NCBI RefSeq assembly: GCF_029167105.1
Contig: NZ_JARFML010000017.1
Coordinates: 1 to 64,000 of the forward strand
Direction: 5' to 3'
Length of the DNA stretch: 64,000 nucleotides
Source of the DNA: Bradyrhizobium yuanmingense
GTDB taxonomy: Bacteria; Pseudomonadota; Alphaproteobacteria; Rhizobiales; Xanthobacteraceae
Below, in pieces: positions 42,100-50,899 of this stretch. Position 1 is the first letter of the stretch. Each line of letters starts with the position of its first letter. Both the position numbers and the translations under genes were made by a program. Under the pieces are notes generated by a model. That model made no database searches. It was not told where the DNA came from and saw only the letters and a list, made by a program, of their open reading frames with translations.

Positions 42100-43385
42100 G
42101 CGTCGAGATGTCCAAGCTTGCCTCCGGCCTCACCGTCGTCACCGACGAGATGCCCCACCTCGAGACGGCAGCGCTCGGCGTCTGGGCCGGCGTCGGCGGA
42201 CGCGACGAGAAGCCGAACGAGCACGGCATCTCGCATCTGTTGGAACACATGGCGTTCAAGGGCACGACCAGGCGCTCCTCGCGCGAGATCGTCGAGGAGA
42301 TCGAGGCGGTCGGCGGCGACCTCAATGCCGGCACCTCGACCGAGACCACGTCCTATTACGCGCGGGTGCTGAAGGCCGACGTGCCGCTCGCGCTCGACGT
42401 GCTCGCCGACATCCTTGCCAATCCCGCCTTCGAGCCCGACGAGCTGGAGCGCGAGAAGAACGTCATCGTGCAGGAGATCGGTGCCGCGCAGGACACGCCC
42501 GACGACGTCGTGTTCGAGCATCTGAACGAGCTCTGCTATCCCGACCAGCCGATGGGCCGTTCGTTGCTCGGCACCGCCAAGACGCTGCGCGCCTTCAACC
42601 GCGACATGCTGCGCGGCTATCTGTCGACGCATTATCGCGGGCCCGACATGGTGGTGGCCGCGGCCGGGGCGGTCGATCACGGCCAGGTCGTCGCCGAGGT
42701 CGAAAAGCGCTTTGCGAGCTTTGAGGGGACGCCCGGGCCGAAGCCGCAGGCCGCTCGGTTCGGCCAGGGCGGCGCCAAGGTGGTGCATCGCGAGCTCGAG
42801 CAGGCGCATCTGACGCTGGCACTCGAGGGGGTGCCGCAGACCGATCCTTCGCTGTTCTCGCTGCAGGTCTTCACCAATGTCCTCGGCGGCGGAATGTCGT
42901 CGCGCCTGTTTCAGGAGGTGCGCGAGAAGCGCGGCCTCTGCTACTCCATCTACACCTTCCACGCGCCCTACAGCGATACCGGCTTTTTCGGCCTCTATAC
43001 CGGCACCGATCCCGCCGACGCACCGGAGATGATGGAGGTCGTGGTCGACATCATGAACGATTCGGTGGAGACGCTGACCGACGCCGAGATCGCCCGGGCC
43101 AAGGCACAGATGAAGGCGGGTCTGCTGATGGCGCTGGAGAGCTGCTCCTCCCGCGCCGAGCAGCTCGCCCGGCATGTGCTGGCCTACGGGCGGCCGCAGA
43201 CGGTGCAGGAACTGGTCGCCCGGATCGACGCCGTCAGCATCGAATCGACGCGCGATGCGGCCCGTGCGCTGCTGTCGCGCAGCCGGCCTGCGGTCGTCGC
43301 ATTGGGCAGCGGCAGGGGTCTGGACACGGCGGTGTCTTTTGCGGAAGGATTGACACGGGCGCGCGCCAAGGCGCGGCTGCATTAG
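42096..43385 (+). CDS. M16 family zinc peptidase (processing peptidase-like)
   Basis: 429 residues resembling the beta subunit of mitochondrial processing peptidase. The inverted zinc motif is HLLEHMAFKGT, with the third ligand glutamate in VIVQEIGAAQDTPDD. A second, inactive M16 domain follows with the glycine-rich LGGGMSSRLFQEVREKRGLCY. Bacterial members degrade small peptides, possibly signal peptides. It is translationally coupled to thrC and followed 36 bases later by the GNAT gene. Confidence 0.94.
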   Translation: MSVEMSKLASGLTVVTDEMPHLETAALGVWAGVGGRDEKPNEHGISHLLEHMAFKGTTRRSSREIVEEIEAVGGDLNAGTSTETTSYYARVLKADVPLALDVLADILANPAFEPDELEREKNVIVQEIGAAQDTPDDVVFEHLNELCYPDQPMGRSLLGTAKTLRAFNRDMLRGYLSTHYRGPDMVVAAAGAVDHGQVVAEVEKRFASFEGTPGPKPQAARFGQGGAKVVHRELEQAHLTLALEGVPQTDPSLFSLQVFTNVLGGGMSSRLFQEVREKRGLCYSIYTFHAPYSDTGFFGLYTGTDPADAPEMMEVVVDIMNDSVETLTDAEIARAKAQMKAGLLMALESCSSRAEQLARHVLAYGRPQTVQELVARIDAVSIESTRDAARALLSRSRPAVVALGSGRGLDTAVSFAEGLTRARAKARLH

Positions 43386-43421
43386 GAGCCGCGCGCGGGC
43401 CGCGCCCCGGGAAGCATCACC

Positions 43422-44009
43422 ATGGCTCTCTTTCGCCTGCCATCCAGTGGACCCGCCGCCCTGGCGCCGCGCGGCAACGGGCTGCTCCTGCGCGCGCCGC
43501 AAATGTCCGACTTCCTGCAATGGGCTCATTTGCGCGAGACCAGCCGCGACTATCTGACGCCTTGGGAGCCGATCTGGCCGTCCGACGATCTCACCCGCTC
43601 CGGCTTCCGCCGTCGCCTGCGCCGCTATGCCGAGGACATTGCCGCGGACCGCTCCTATCCCTTTCTGATCTTCCGCGAGCTCGACGGTGCCCTGGTCGGC
43701 GGCATCACGCTCGCCAATGTCCGGCGTGGCATCGTGCAGGCCGGCACCATCGGCTATTGGGTCGGCCAGCCTTATGCCCATCGCGGCTACATGACGGCCG
43801 CACTGCGGGTGCTGCTGCCGACGCTGTTCGGCGAGCTCAATCTGCACCGGGTCGAGGCCGCCTGCATCCCGACCAATGCGCCGTCGATCCGGGTGCTGGA
43901 GAAGTGCGGATTCTCGCGCGAGGGCCTGGCGCGCCGCTATCTCTGCATCAACGGGGTCTGGCAGGATCACCTGCTATTCGGCCTGCTGCACGAGGACTTC
44001 CGCGGCTGA
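43422..44009 (+). CDS. GNAT N-acetyltransferase, RimJ/RimL-like
   Basis: 195 residues. GNAT pattern: LLLRAPQMSDFLQWAHLR, GGITLANVRRGIVQAGTIGY, then the acetyl-CoA loop GQPYAHRGYMTAALRVLL and RVEAACIPTNAPSIRVLEKC. This subgroup acetylates N-terminal amines of ribosomal proteins or other substrates. It lies behind thrC and the M16 peptidase on the same strand, an order I recall from other rhizobia. Confidence 0.92.
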   Translation: MALFRLPSSGPAALAPRGNGLLLRAPQMSDFLQWAHLRETSRDYLTPWEPIWPSDDLTRSGFRRRLRRYAEDIAADRSYPFLIFRELDGALVGGITLANVRRGIVQAGTIGYWVGQPYAHRGYMTAALRVLLPTLFGELNLHRVEAACIPTNAPSIRVLEKCGFSREGLARRYLCINGVWQDHLLFGLLHEDFRG

Positions 44010-44109
44010 GCAGCCTGATGGATGCGGCCAAATCCCTTTTTGCCGCCTTGGGTTCGCCGATATTGGCGATATAACCCGGCCGGAACATTGTCATGGAGTA
44101 CGGGTGTTG

Positions 44110-44760
44110 ATGGTGCAGGAGCTTCGGTCATCGCGGACGAGGTTGCGGCGCGGCGTAGCGGTCGTGCTGGCATTGTCGGTCGGGCTCGCCTCCGTCTCGC
44201 CGGTGGCGGCACAGTCGTTGACCGACCGCTTCAAGAGCCTGTTCGGCGGCAAGTCCGACGAGCCGGCGGAGCCGAAGCCGGCGCCTGCGCCTGGGCAGCC
44301 GGCCGAAGACGACCTCGATTGCCCGCAGGTCACGGTACGCGCGGGCGCCTCGACCTACGCGGTCGGCGCCAGCGGCAAGCCGGCGGTCGGCAATGACATC
44401 CGCTTCCAGGCCTCGATCACCAAGATGGCGCGCGAATGCTTGCGCAGCAGTGCCGGCATCACGGCCCGGATCGGCATCCAGGGCCGCGTCATCGCCGGCC
44501 CCGCCGGGGCACCTGCCTCCGTCGAGGTGCCGCTGCGCATCGCCGTCGTGCAGGGCGGCGTCGGCGAGAAGGTGATCGCCTCGAAGGCCTACCGGACCAC
44601 GGTGGCGATGTCGGAAGGCGGCAGCGTGCCCTTCACCTTCGTCGCCGAGGATCTGGCCTATCCGGTGCCGGCGCCCGCGGTTGCCGATACCTACATCTTC
44701 TATGTCGGCTTCGACCCGCAGGCGCTCTCGCCGGAGCCGAAAGGGAAGAAGAAGAAGTAG
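44110..44760 (+). CDS. Exported hypothetical protein with basic tail
   Basis: 216 residues. A basic N-terminus and hydrophobic segment (GVAVVLALSVGLASVSPVAA) form a signal peptide. A proline-rich linker (EPKPAPAPGQPAEDD) follows, then a compact domain with cysteines in DLDCPQVTVRAGAST and ARECLRSS, and finally a lysine tail. I do not recognise the domain with certainty; it looks like a small envelope beta-sandwich conserved in rhizobia. GTG and TTG codons lie just before the ATG, so the start could be up to two codons earlier; GGAG upstream fits any of them. Confidence 0.75.
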   Translation: MVQELRSSRTRLRRGVAVVLALSVGLASVSPVAAQSLTDRFKSLFGGKSDEPAEPKPAPAPGQPAEDDLDCPQVTVRAGASTYAVGASGKPAVGNDIRFQASITKMARECLRSSAGITARIGIQGRVIAGPAGAPASVEVPLRIAVVQGGVGEKVIASKAYRTTVAMSEGGSVPFTFVAEDLAYPVPAPAVADTYIFYVGFDPQALSPEPKGKKKK

Positions 44761-44774
44761 GGCACCGCGGCCTG

Positions 44775-45059
44775 TCAGGACCAGGGATTTCCGCCCATGT
44801 GGAAGAGCTTTGCGAGGTCATAGCAAGCCCCACAAAGCACCTTCGGATCGAGATGCTCCAGGGCATCACCGATCCACTCACCGCCTGCCACGGTGACCCG
44901 ATCATTGCACTCACTGCACCAAGCATCGGATCTCGGATTGTCGGGATCGGACGCCCAGAAGAAGCCAACGCGTTCACGCCTTGTGAGGCCATGGACGACG
45001 TGCTGGCACACGAACGTCATTGGCTGGGGACCGTGCGTGCTGCATTGGACGATTTTCAT
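44775..45059 (-). CDS. Small putative zinc-binding protein
   Basis: 94 residues with two CxxC pairs (WCSECND and LCGACYD) and an N-terminal cysteine/histidine group (QCSTHGPQP, CQHVVHG). This suggests one or two zinc ribbons. No known family is recalled. It converges with the exported protein upstream and is separated from the atp operon by a bidirectional terminator. Confidence 0.7.
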   Translation of the reverse strand: MKIVQCSTHGPQPMTFVCQHVVHGLTRRERVGFFWASDPDNPRSDAWCSECNDRVTVAGGEWIGDALEHLDPKVLCGACYDLAKLFHMGGNPWS

Positions 45060-45137
45060 GCGATCTCAAGAGATCGTGGCCTGCATGACCGATTAGACAG
45101 CCAAGTAGCCAGTCCGTCCACCGTCACTTGGATAGAC

Positions 45138-45170
45138 AAAAAAAGCCGGCGCTCGTCGCGCCGGCTTTTT
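45138..45170. terminator. Bidirectional terminator at the end of the atp operon
   Basis: AGCCGGCG-CTCGTCG-CGCCGGCT is flanked by seven As on the left and five Ts on the right, so it works in both directions. On the minus strand it lies 21 bases after the atpF stop. Confidence 0.85.
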
Positions 45171-45190
45171 GATTGGGCAAGGCAAATCCC

Positions 45191-45676
45191 TCAGTTCAGC
45201 TTCTGCCTGACTTCGTTGATGCCCTTGGCGAGCAGGTCGTCGGCGATCTGGCCCTTGACCGACTGCGACAGGATCGTGGAGGCAGCCTGCACGGCGGCTT
45301 CCGCGGCGGCGGCCCGGACGTCCGCGAGAGCCTGAGCCTCGGCGAGTGCGATCTTGCCCTCGGCGGTCTTGGTGCGGCGGGTGACGAAATCTTCCAATTT
45401 CGCCTTGGCCTCTGCTGCGATGCGCTCGGCTTCGGCGTTCGCGTTGGCGATGATGTCGGCGGCCTCGCGCTCGGCACCGGCAGTGCGCGCCTTGTAGTCG
45501 GCGAGCACCTTGGTGGCCTCCTGCTTGAGGCGCGCCGCCTCGTCCAGCTCGGCCTTGATACGAGCGGCGCGATGATCGAGCGCCGACATCGCCGTCTTGA
45601 ACACCCCCACATAGGCGAAGATCACCATCAGGATCACGAAGGCGACGGCGACCCAAAACTCAGGTGTGAAGAACAT
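45191..45676 (-). CDS. atpF: ATP synthase F0 subunit b
   Basis: 161 residues. One N-terminal membrane helix (FWVAVAFVILMVIFAYVGVF) is followed by a long alanine/glutamate-rich coiled coil that forms the outer stalk with b'. It follows the b' gene by five bases. Having separate b and b' subunits is typical of photosynthetic and alphaproteobacterial ATP synthases. Confidence 0.95.
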   Translation of the reverse strand: MFFTPEFWVAVAFVILMVIFAYVGVFKTAMSALDHRAARIKAELDEAARLKQEATKVLADYKARTAGAEREAADIIANANAEAERIAAEAKAKLEDFVTRRTKTAEGKIALAEAQALADVRAAAAEAAVQAASTILSQSVKGQIADDLLAKGINEVRQKLN

Positions 45677-45681
45677 CGAGA

Positions 45682-46242
45682 CTAACCCTTCAAGGTCGCG
45701 TCAACGGCGGCATTGACCGACGCTGCATCCGGAACGACGCCCGTGAGCTGTTGAACGATGGTGCCGGCTGCATCGGCCGCGATGCCGCGGACGTTGCTCA
45801 TGGCGGTCGCGCGGGTCGAGGCAATGGTCTTCTCCGCCTCGGCGAGCTTGGCGGACAATTGCTCTTCCAGCGCCTTGCGTTCGGCTTCCGCCCGCGCATT
45901 CGCCTTCTCGCGGGATTCGTTGCCGATCGCCTGTGCACGTGCGCGCGCCGACGCGAGCTCGCCTTCATAGGCCTTGAGCGCCGCCTCGGACTGGTCCTTC
46001 AGCTTCTGCGCTTCGGCGAGATCGCCCTCGATCTTGTTCTGACGCGCCTCGATCGCACCCCCGACACGCGGCAGCGCGAACCGGGAGACGATCAGATACA
46101 GCGCGACGAAGGCGATCGCGAGCGACACCAGTTGCGAAGCAAAGGTGCTGCTCTCGAAAGGCGGAAAGCCACCGCCGTGGTGACCGCCATCGGCCTCCGT
46201 GTGAGCGCCGGTACCTTTGGCGCCGCCATGACTTTCAGCCAT
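45682..46242 (-). CDS. atpF2: ATP synthase F0 subunit b'
   Basis: 186 residues. A longer, charged N-terminus (SHGGAKGTGAHTEADGGHHG) precedes the membrane helix (FASQLVSLAIAFVALYLIVS), then a coiled coil (RQNKIEGDLAEAQKLKDQSE). It pairs with subunit b in the stalk. Some annotations call it AtpG, a name also used for the gamma subunit. It lies between atpE and atpF in the operon. Confidence 0.94.
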   Translation of the reverse strand: MAESHGGAKGTGAHTEADGGHHGGGFPPFESSTFASQLVSLAIAFVALYLIVSRFALPRVGGAIEARQNKIEGDLAEAQKLKDQSEAALKAYEGELASARARAQAIGNESREKANARAEAERKALEEQLSAKLAEAEKTIASTRATAMSNVRGIAADAAGTIVQQLTGVVPDAASVNAAVDATLKG

Positions 46243-46302
46243 GGAGTTCTCCTGTTGCTGTCAGACGCGCCGCCTCCCACCTGGAAGCGGCGCGAAACGC
46301 GT

Positions 46303-46533
46303 TCAGAGCGGGACGAACAGCAGCAGCAGAGCGATCAGCAGCGAGAAGATGCCGAGCGCTTCGGTCACGGCGAAGCCGAAGATCAGGTTGCCGAACTGGC
46401 CCTGAGCAGCTGCCGGGTTGCGCATGGCTGCGGACAGATAATTGCCGAAGATGAAGGCCACGCCGATGCCGGCGCCGCCCATGCCGATGCACGCGATGCC
46501 CGCGCCGAGAAACTTAGCTGCTTGCGGATCCAT
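46303..46533 (-). CDS. atpE: ATP synthase F0 subunit c
   Basis: 76 residues forming a helical hairpin. The glycine-rich first helix (GAGIACIGMGGAGIGVAFIF) and second helix with the proton-binding glutamate in FAVTEALGIFSLL build the rotating ring. The polar loop RNPAAAQGQ contacts the central stalk. Its 5' gap to atpB is 52 bases. Confidence 0.97.
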   Translation of the reverse strand: MDPQAAKFLGAGIACIGMGGAGIGVAFIFGNYLSAAMRNPAAAQGQFGNLIFGFAVTEALGIFSLLIALLLLFVPL

Positions 46534-46585
46534 TTTTGACTCCTTCGAAGAAAGACAGGTGTGGGTGGAAAAGCACCCGGATCAC

Positions 46586-47335
46586 TCAGTGTCCAGGGTG
46601 AATGGCGTCGTTGAGGTAGATACAGGTCAAGATCGCAAACACATAGGCTTGCAGGAACGCGACCAGCAGTTCGAGCGCGGTGAGCGCGACGGCGAGCGCC
46701 AGCGGCATGACCCCGCCGATCCAGCCGACCACGCCAAGAGACGCGCCGAGCATGGCAACGAAGCCGGCGAACACCTTCAGCGCGATGTGGCCGGCGAGCA
46801 TGTTCGCGAACAGTCGAACGCTGTGCGAGACCGGCCGCAGGAAGAACGACAGCACCTCGATCGCCATGACCAGCGGCAGGATGTAGCCCGGAACGCCCGA
46901 GGGCACGAACACTTTCAGGAACTTCAGGCCGTTCTTGTAGAGGCCGTAGATCAGGACCGTGAAGAACACCAGCAGCGCCAGCGCCGCAGTGACGATGAGA
47001 TGACTCGTCACGGTGAACGTGTACGGAACGATGCCTACGAGGTTCGAGACGCAGATGAACATGAACAGGGAGAAGATCAGCGGGAAGAACCGCATGCCAT
47101 CCGCTCCGGCAGTGCTGCGGATCATGCTGGCCACGAACTCATAGGAGAGCTCGGCCACCGACTGCAGACGCCCTGGAACCAGCTGCTTGCCGCTGGTGAG
47201 CAGAAGCAGCGCAATGATCCCTACCGCGACGAACATGTAGAGAGAGGCATTGGTGAAGGCGATCGTGTGATCGCCGATACGGCCGATCGTGAAGAGCGGT
47301 TCGACGTTGAACTGATGGATCGGGTCGATTTTCAT
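46586..47335 (-). CDS. atpB: ATP synthase F0 subunit a
   Basis: 249 residues, the standard alphaproteobacterial length, from the ATG giving MKIDPIHQFNVEPL. It forms the proton half-channels; the essential arginine is in SHSVRLFANMLAGHIALKVF. Five or six membrane helices are apparent. It follows atpI and precedes atpE. Confidence 0.96.
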   Translation of the reverse strand: MKIDPIHQFNVEPLFTIGRIGDHTIAFTNASLYMFVAVGIIALLLLTSGKQLVPGRLQSVAELSYEFVASMIRSTAGADGMRFFPLIFSLFMFICVSNLVGIVPYTFTVTSHLIVTAALALLVFFTVLIYGLYKNGLKFLKVFVPSGVPGYILPLVMAIEVLSFFLRPVSHSVRLFANMLAGHIALKVFAGFVAMLGASLGVVGWIGGVMPLALAVALTALELLVAFLQAYVFAILTCIYLNDAIHPGH

Positions 47336-47433
47336 CCGCGCGGCATCTCTCGTCTGCTGGACAAGCCGACCAGTGAAGATTGGTCGGCCGGCTGTGCCGG
47401 CGAGCGGCACGACAGTTAACCCGGCTAGGCCAA

Positions 47434-47808
47434 TTACGAACCACCGCGCCTGTTCGGACCCGCGCCTGCCGTTCTCACCACATTCACCACGCCGGCGATG
47501 AAGCCCAGCAGCAGGAACGCGATGAATCCGAAAGGCGACGTCGACAGCAAGTGGTCGAACCCCCAGCCAATCCCCGCTCCGACAGCGACGCCGGCGATCA
47601 ACTCCGAGGATAGTCGGAAACCAAGCGCCATCGCCGAGGCTCTGGCCGCTTTGTCTCCATCGTCACCTGCGGGTTGCTCGGTCTTGGCCCGGCGGTCGCG
47701 AAATTCGGACAACCGCTGATCAAGATTTCCGAGCCGATCGGAAAGCGCGGCTTCCTCGGACGATCTATCGCGATCTCCATCCTCGCCGTGTCCCGTGCCC
47801 TGTGTCAT
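47434..47808 (-). CDS. atpI: AtpI/AtpZ-like ATP synthase accessory protein
   Basis: 124 residues: a charged N-terminal half (LGNLDQRLSEFRDRRAKTE) and two membrane helices (LIAGVAVGAGIGWGFDHLL, GFIAFLLLGFIAGVVNVV). Members help assemble the c ring or transport magnesium or calcium. It is the first gene of the F0 operon, 98 bases before atpB. The F1 genes are elsewhere in the genome. Confidence 0.9.
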   Translation of the reverse strand: MTQGTGHGEDGDRDRSSEEAALSDRLGNLDQRLSEFRDRRAKTEQPAGDDGDKAARASAMALGFRLSSELIAGVAVGAGIGWGFDHLLSTSPFGFIAFLLLGFIAGVVNVVRTAGAGPNRRGGS

Positions 47809-47944
47809 GCAACGAAGACCCGAAACGCTGCGGCTGAATGGAAATTGCGCCCGTCACCCTCAAAAGCCGCGCGGACCATACTGATGGCCTATAATCAAGT
47901 CAAGCCAAGTCACGATTGCGTCGCTTCCGATTATATATTTGATT

Positions 47945-48098
47945 TACTTGATGATATTGACGCGCACGGCAGTGCTGCCCACAGCGTGACGCCGCACCGC
48001 AGCAGGTCTGCTTGCGAACGGCGGACGCAGCCGTGCTTTCGCCGCGCTCGCGGGATCAAAGAAGCCGCCGCGTTCGTTGATTTCGGGGGCGGCTTTTT
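47945..48098 (+). ncRNA. Candidate structured RNA with terminator
   Basis: An AT-rich tract (TTATATATTTGATT near 47930) resembling a -10 region precedes a GC-rich, self-complementary stretch. GCACGGC (47964-47970) pairs with GCCGTGC (48030-48036), and CGCCG with CGGCG. The inner helix has GA on both strands next to a GCG/CGC stem, as in tandem G-A mismatches. A terminator AAGCCGCC...GGCGGCTTTTT ends at 48098. It could be a small RNA or a leader controlling the gene at 48166. The rest of the 47809-48165 gap probably holds the atp promoter. Confidence 0.4.
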
Positions 48099-48165
48099 GG
48101 CGGCGGATTGCCGGCTGGGGGTGTAGAATTGCAACCGCAGCCGCAGCAGTGCCGGGGCGGAGACA

Positions 48166-48684
48166 ATGATGAGACCTGCGACGTCATCCACGACATCATG
48201 GCTCGCGGCGGCGGCCGCGGTGATGGTGGTCAGCGGCGGCCTCGTGGCCGCGCAATCTGCGCCCGACGGCGAAAATGGCCGCTACAGCATGACGCCCATC
48301 CCCGAGGGCGTGCTGCGGCTCGACACGCGCACCGGCACCGTGTCGACCTGCACCAGGAACGGCAACGGTTGGGCCTGCTACGCGGTGCCCGACGAGCGGA
48401 CCGCGCTCGACGCCGAGATCGGCAGACTCCAGGCCGAGGTCGAGCGGCTGAAGGCACAGCTCGCGGCGGGGCCAACGGTATCGGGCAAGATCGACGAGGC
48501 GCTGCCGAAATCCGATCCACTCAGGAAGCCCGACCCCAAGGTCGCCGAGGGCGAGCGCAAGATCGAGATACCGCTGCCGAGCGAGCAGGACGTCGACCGC
48601 GTGATGTCGTTCCTGGAAAAGGCCTGGCGGCGGCTGATCGACATGGCCAACCGCGTGCAGAAAGACGTGTCGGGGAAGATCTGA
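48166..48684 (+). CDS. Exported hypothetical protein with a short coiled coil
   Basis: 172 residues. A signal peptide (SWLAAAAAVMVVSGGLVAA, cleaved before QSAPDGE) is followed by a small domain (YSMTPIPEGVLRLDTRTGTV, CTRNGNGWACYAVPDE) with a likely disulfide, a coiled coil (LDAEIGRLQAEVERLKAQLA) and a charged C-terminal helix. I recall similar proteins in rhizobia without a function. It starts 68 bases after a terminator-like structure. Confidence 0.75.
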   Translation: MMRPATSSTTSWLAAAAAVMVVSGGLVAAQSAPDGENGRYSMTPIPEGVLRLDTRTGTVSTCTRNGNGWACYAVPDERTALDAEIGRLQAEVERLKAQLAAGPTVSGKIDEALPKSDPLRKPDPKVAEGERKIEIPLPSEQDVDRVMSFLEKAWRRLIDMANRVQKDVSGKI

Positions 48685-48697
48685 TGCGGGCCCCTCC

Positions 48698-49171
48698 ATG
48701 AGATCAGCCAGATCTGTCACCCGCTCCGCACCATCGTCCGTGCAGGCAACCACCGTCACATCGACCCTGCTCACCGTGCAGACGCCTGGCCGCGGCTTCA
48801 CGGATCTGACCAGCGAGGCCGCGAGATTCATCGCCGAGGCGCACGCGGGTGAGGGCGCGTTGACGCTGTTCATCCGCCACACCTCGGCCTCGCTGACGAT
48901 CCAGGAGAACGCCGATCCCTCCGTGCTGGTCGATCTCACCACGGCACTGTCCCGGCTCGCGCCGGAGAACGCCGGGTGGACCCACGATACCGAGGGACCC
49001 GACGACATGCCGGCCCATATCAAGACCATGCTGACGCAGACTTCGCTCCAGATCCCGGTCCTGAGCGGCAGGCTCGCGCTCGGCACCTGGCAGGCGATCT
49101 ACCTGATCGAGCATCGCAGCCGCCCGCACCGCCGTGAGATCGTGCTGCAATTCATCGGCAGCAATCGATAA
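48698..49171 (+). CDS. YjbQ family protein (secondary thiamine-phosphate synthase-like)
   Basis: 157 residues of the UPF0047/YjbQ family: LFIRHTSASLTIQENADPSV, DDMPAHIKTMLTQTSLQIPV and LGTWQAIYLIEHR are hallmark blocks with histidines that bind a ligand. A weak thiamine phosphate synthase activity has been reported for YjbQ, but its real role is uncertain. The first 14 or so residues are not typical, so a GTG at 48740 could be the true start. It begins 13 bases after the upstream gene. Confidence 0.92.
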   Translation: MRSARSVTRSAPSSVQATTVTSTLLTVQTPGRGFTDLTSEAARFIAEAHAGEGALTLFIRHTSASLTIQENADPSVLVDLTTALSRLAPENAGWTHDTEGPDDMPAHIKTMLTQTSLQIPVLSGRLALGTWQAIYLIEHRSRPHRREIVLQFIGSNR

Positions 49172-49182
49172 CCACACAAAGC

Positions 49183-49210
49183 AAAACCGGCCGCGGAGAC
49201 CGCGGCCGGT
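49183..49210. terminator. Terminator between convergent yjbQ-like and MFS genes
   Basis: ACCGGCCGCGG-AGA-CCGCGGCCGGT is a perfect 11-base stem with a three-base loop. On the minus strand it is followed by TTTTGCTTTGT, so it mainly serves the transporter gene. Confidence 0.8.
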
Positions 49211-49234
49211 TGGTGTCGTCGATTGGTGCTGCGA

Positions 49235-50899
49235 TCAGGTCGCCTTGATGTCGACGTCCTTGGTTTCCGGCAGGAACAGGAAGCCGATCACCACGGTAAT
49301 CGAGGCGAAGATGATCGGGTACCACAGACCGGCATAGATGTCGCCGGTCGAGGCCACGATGGCGAAGGCGGTGGCGGGCAGGAGGCCGCCGAACCAGCCG
49401 TTGCCGATGTGGTAAGGCAGCGACATCGAGGTGTAGCGGATGCGGGTCGGGAACAATTCGACCAGCATCGCCGCGATCGGGCCGTACACCATGGTCACGA
49501 ACAGGACCAGGACGAACAGCAGGCCGATGATCGCCGCCGGCTGCGGACGGAAGACGTCGAACGGATGCGACATCTTCACGATGCCGGTGTCACCCGCCTT
49601 GGGATAGCCAGCCGCCTGCACCGCGGCGAGAACCGCCGGGTTGCTGTCCTTGGCGTTGGCGTAGGGCACGTCCTTGCCGTTGACCACGACCTTCACGCCC
49701 GAGCCGGCCGGACCCGAACTCGTCGTGTACCTGACCGACGATTGCGACAGGTAGGCGCGTGCGGTGTCGCAAGGCGCGGTGAACACGCGGGTGCCGACCG
49801 GGTTGAACAGATCGCCGCAGCCGGCGGGATCGGCCACCACCTCGACCTTGACCGACTCGATGGCCTTTTCCAGCGCCGGGTTGGCGTTGGACGTGATCAT
49901 CTTGAAGATCGGGAAGAAGGTCAGCGCCGCGATCAGGCAGCCGCCGAGGATGATCGGCTTGCGGCCGATCTTGTCGGACAGCATGCCGAACACGATGAAG
50001 AAGCCGGTGCCGAGCAGCAGCGACCATGCAATCAGCAGGTTGGCGGTGTAGCCGTCGACCTTCAGGATCGATTGCAGGAAGAACAGCGCGTAGAACTGGC
50101 CGGTGTACCAGACCACGCCCTGGCCCATGACGCCGCCGAGCAGGGCGAGCAGCACGAGCTTGCCGTTCTGCCAATTGCCGAAGGCTTCCGTCAGCGGCGC
50201 CTTCGAACTCTTCCCCTCTTCCTTCATCTTCTGGAAGATCGGCGATTCGTTGAGGCGTAGCCGGATCCAGACCGAGATGCCGAGCAGCAGCACGGAGACG
50301 AGGAACGGAATGCGCCAGCCCCACGCCGCGAAATCGGCCTCACCGAGCGCGGTGCGGGTGAACAGGATCACCAGCAGCGACAGGAATAGGCCGAGGGTCG
50401 CCGTGGTCTGGATAAAGGAGGTGTAGAAGCCGCGCTTGCCGTTCGGCGCGTGCTCCGCGACGTAGGTCGCCGCACCGCCATATTCGCCGCCGAGCGCCAG
50501 GCCCTGGGCCAGACGCAGGATGATCAGGATGATCGGGGCTGCGATACCGATGGTGGCTGCGTTGGGCAACAGGCCGACGATGAAGGTCGACAGACCCATG
50601 ATGAGGATGGTGACGAGGAAGGTGTATTTGCGGCCGACGATGTCGCCGACACGGCCGAACACGATCGCGCCGAACGGGCGCACCAGGAAGCCGGCGGCAA
50701 ACGCCAGCAGCGCGAAGATGTCGCGGGTTGCCGGCGGATAGGCCGAGAAGAACTGCGCGCCGATGATGCCGGCCAGCGAGCCGTAGAGATAGAAGTCGTA
50801 CCACTCGAAGACGGTACCGAGCGAGGAGGCGAGAATGACGAACCGTTCGTCCTTCGTCATCCCCTGCGCGCTCGATTGAGACACAGCCATTGTCGTCAT
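49235..50899 (-). CDS. MFS transporter, metabolite:H+ symporter (MHS) family
   Basis: 554 residues with about twelve helices. The MHS signatures are clear: SSLGTVFEWYDFYLYGSLAG, GRVGDIVGRKYTF and RLAQGLALGGEYGGAATYVA. Relatives carry dicarboxylates, shikimate, citrate or osmolytes with protons. Between the helices after MLSDKIGRKPIILGG there is an insert of about 100 residues (roughly 345-450) containing two cysteines (PAGCGDLFNP, TAPCDTARAYL), which probably forms a periplasmic domain. GGGAGCG precedes the ATG; an ATG three codons later is possible. Confidence 0.92.
   Translation of the reverse strand: MTTMAVSQSSAQGMTKDERFVILASSLGTVFEWYDFYLYGSLAGIIGAQFFSAYPPATRDIFALLAFAAGFLVRPFGAIVFGRVGDIVGRKYTFLVTILIMGLSTFIVGLLPNAATIGIAAPIILIILRLAQGLALGGEYGGAATYVAEHAPNGKRGFYTSFIQTTATLGLFLSLLVILFTRTALGEADFAAWGWRIPFLVSVLLLGISVWIRLRLNESPIFQKMKEEGKSSKAPLTEAFGNWQNGKLVLLALLGGVMGQGVVWYTGQFYALFFLQSILKVDGYTANLLIAWSLLLGTGFFIVFGMLSDKIGRKPIILGGCLIAALTFFPIFKMITSNANPALEKAIESVKVEVVADPAGCGDLFNPVGTRVFTAPCDTARAYLSQSSVRYTTSSGPAGSGVKVVVNGKDVPYANAKDSNPAVLAAVQAAGYPKAGDTGIVKMSHPFDVFRPQPAAIIGLLFVLVLFVTMVYGPIAAMLVELFPTRIRYTSMSLPYHIGNGWFGGLLPATAFAIVASTGDIYAGLWYPIIFASITVVIGFLFLPETKDVDIKAT

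Noticed and set aside
42033..43970. Minus-strand open frame opposite the M16 peptidase and GNAT genes
   Set aside because: Shadow of two well-supported genes; Arg/Gln/His-rich composition.
47964..48036. 6S RNA
   Set aside because: The size of the closed hairpin is well below 6S RNA and I could not match its central bubble, so only a generic structured RNA is claimed.
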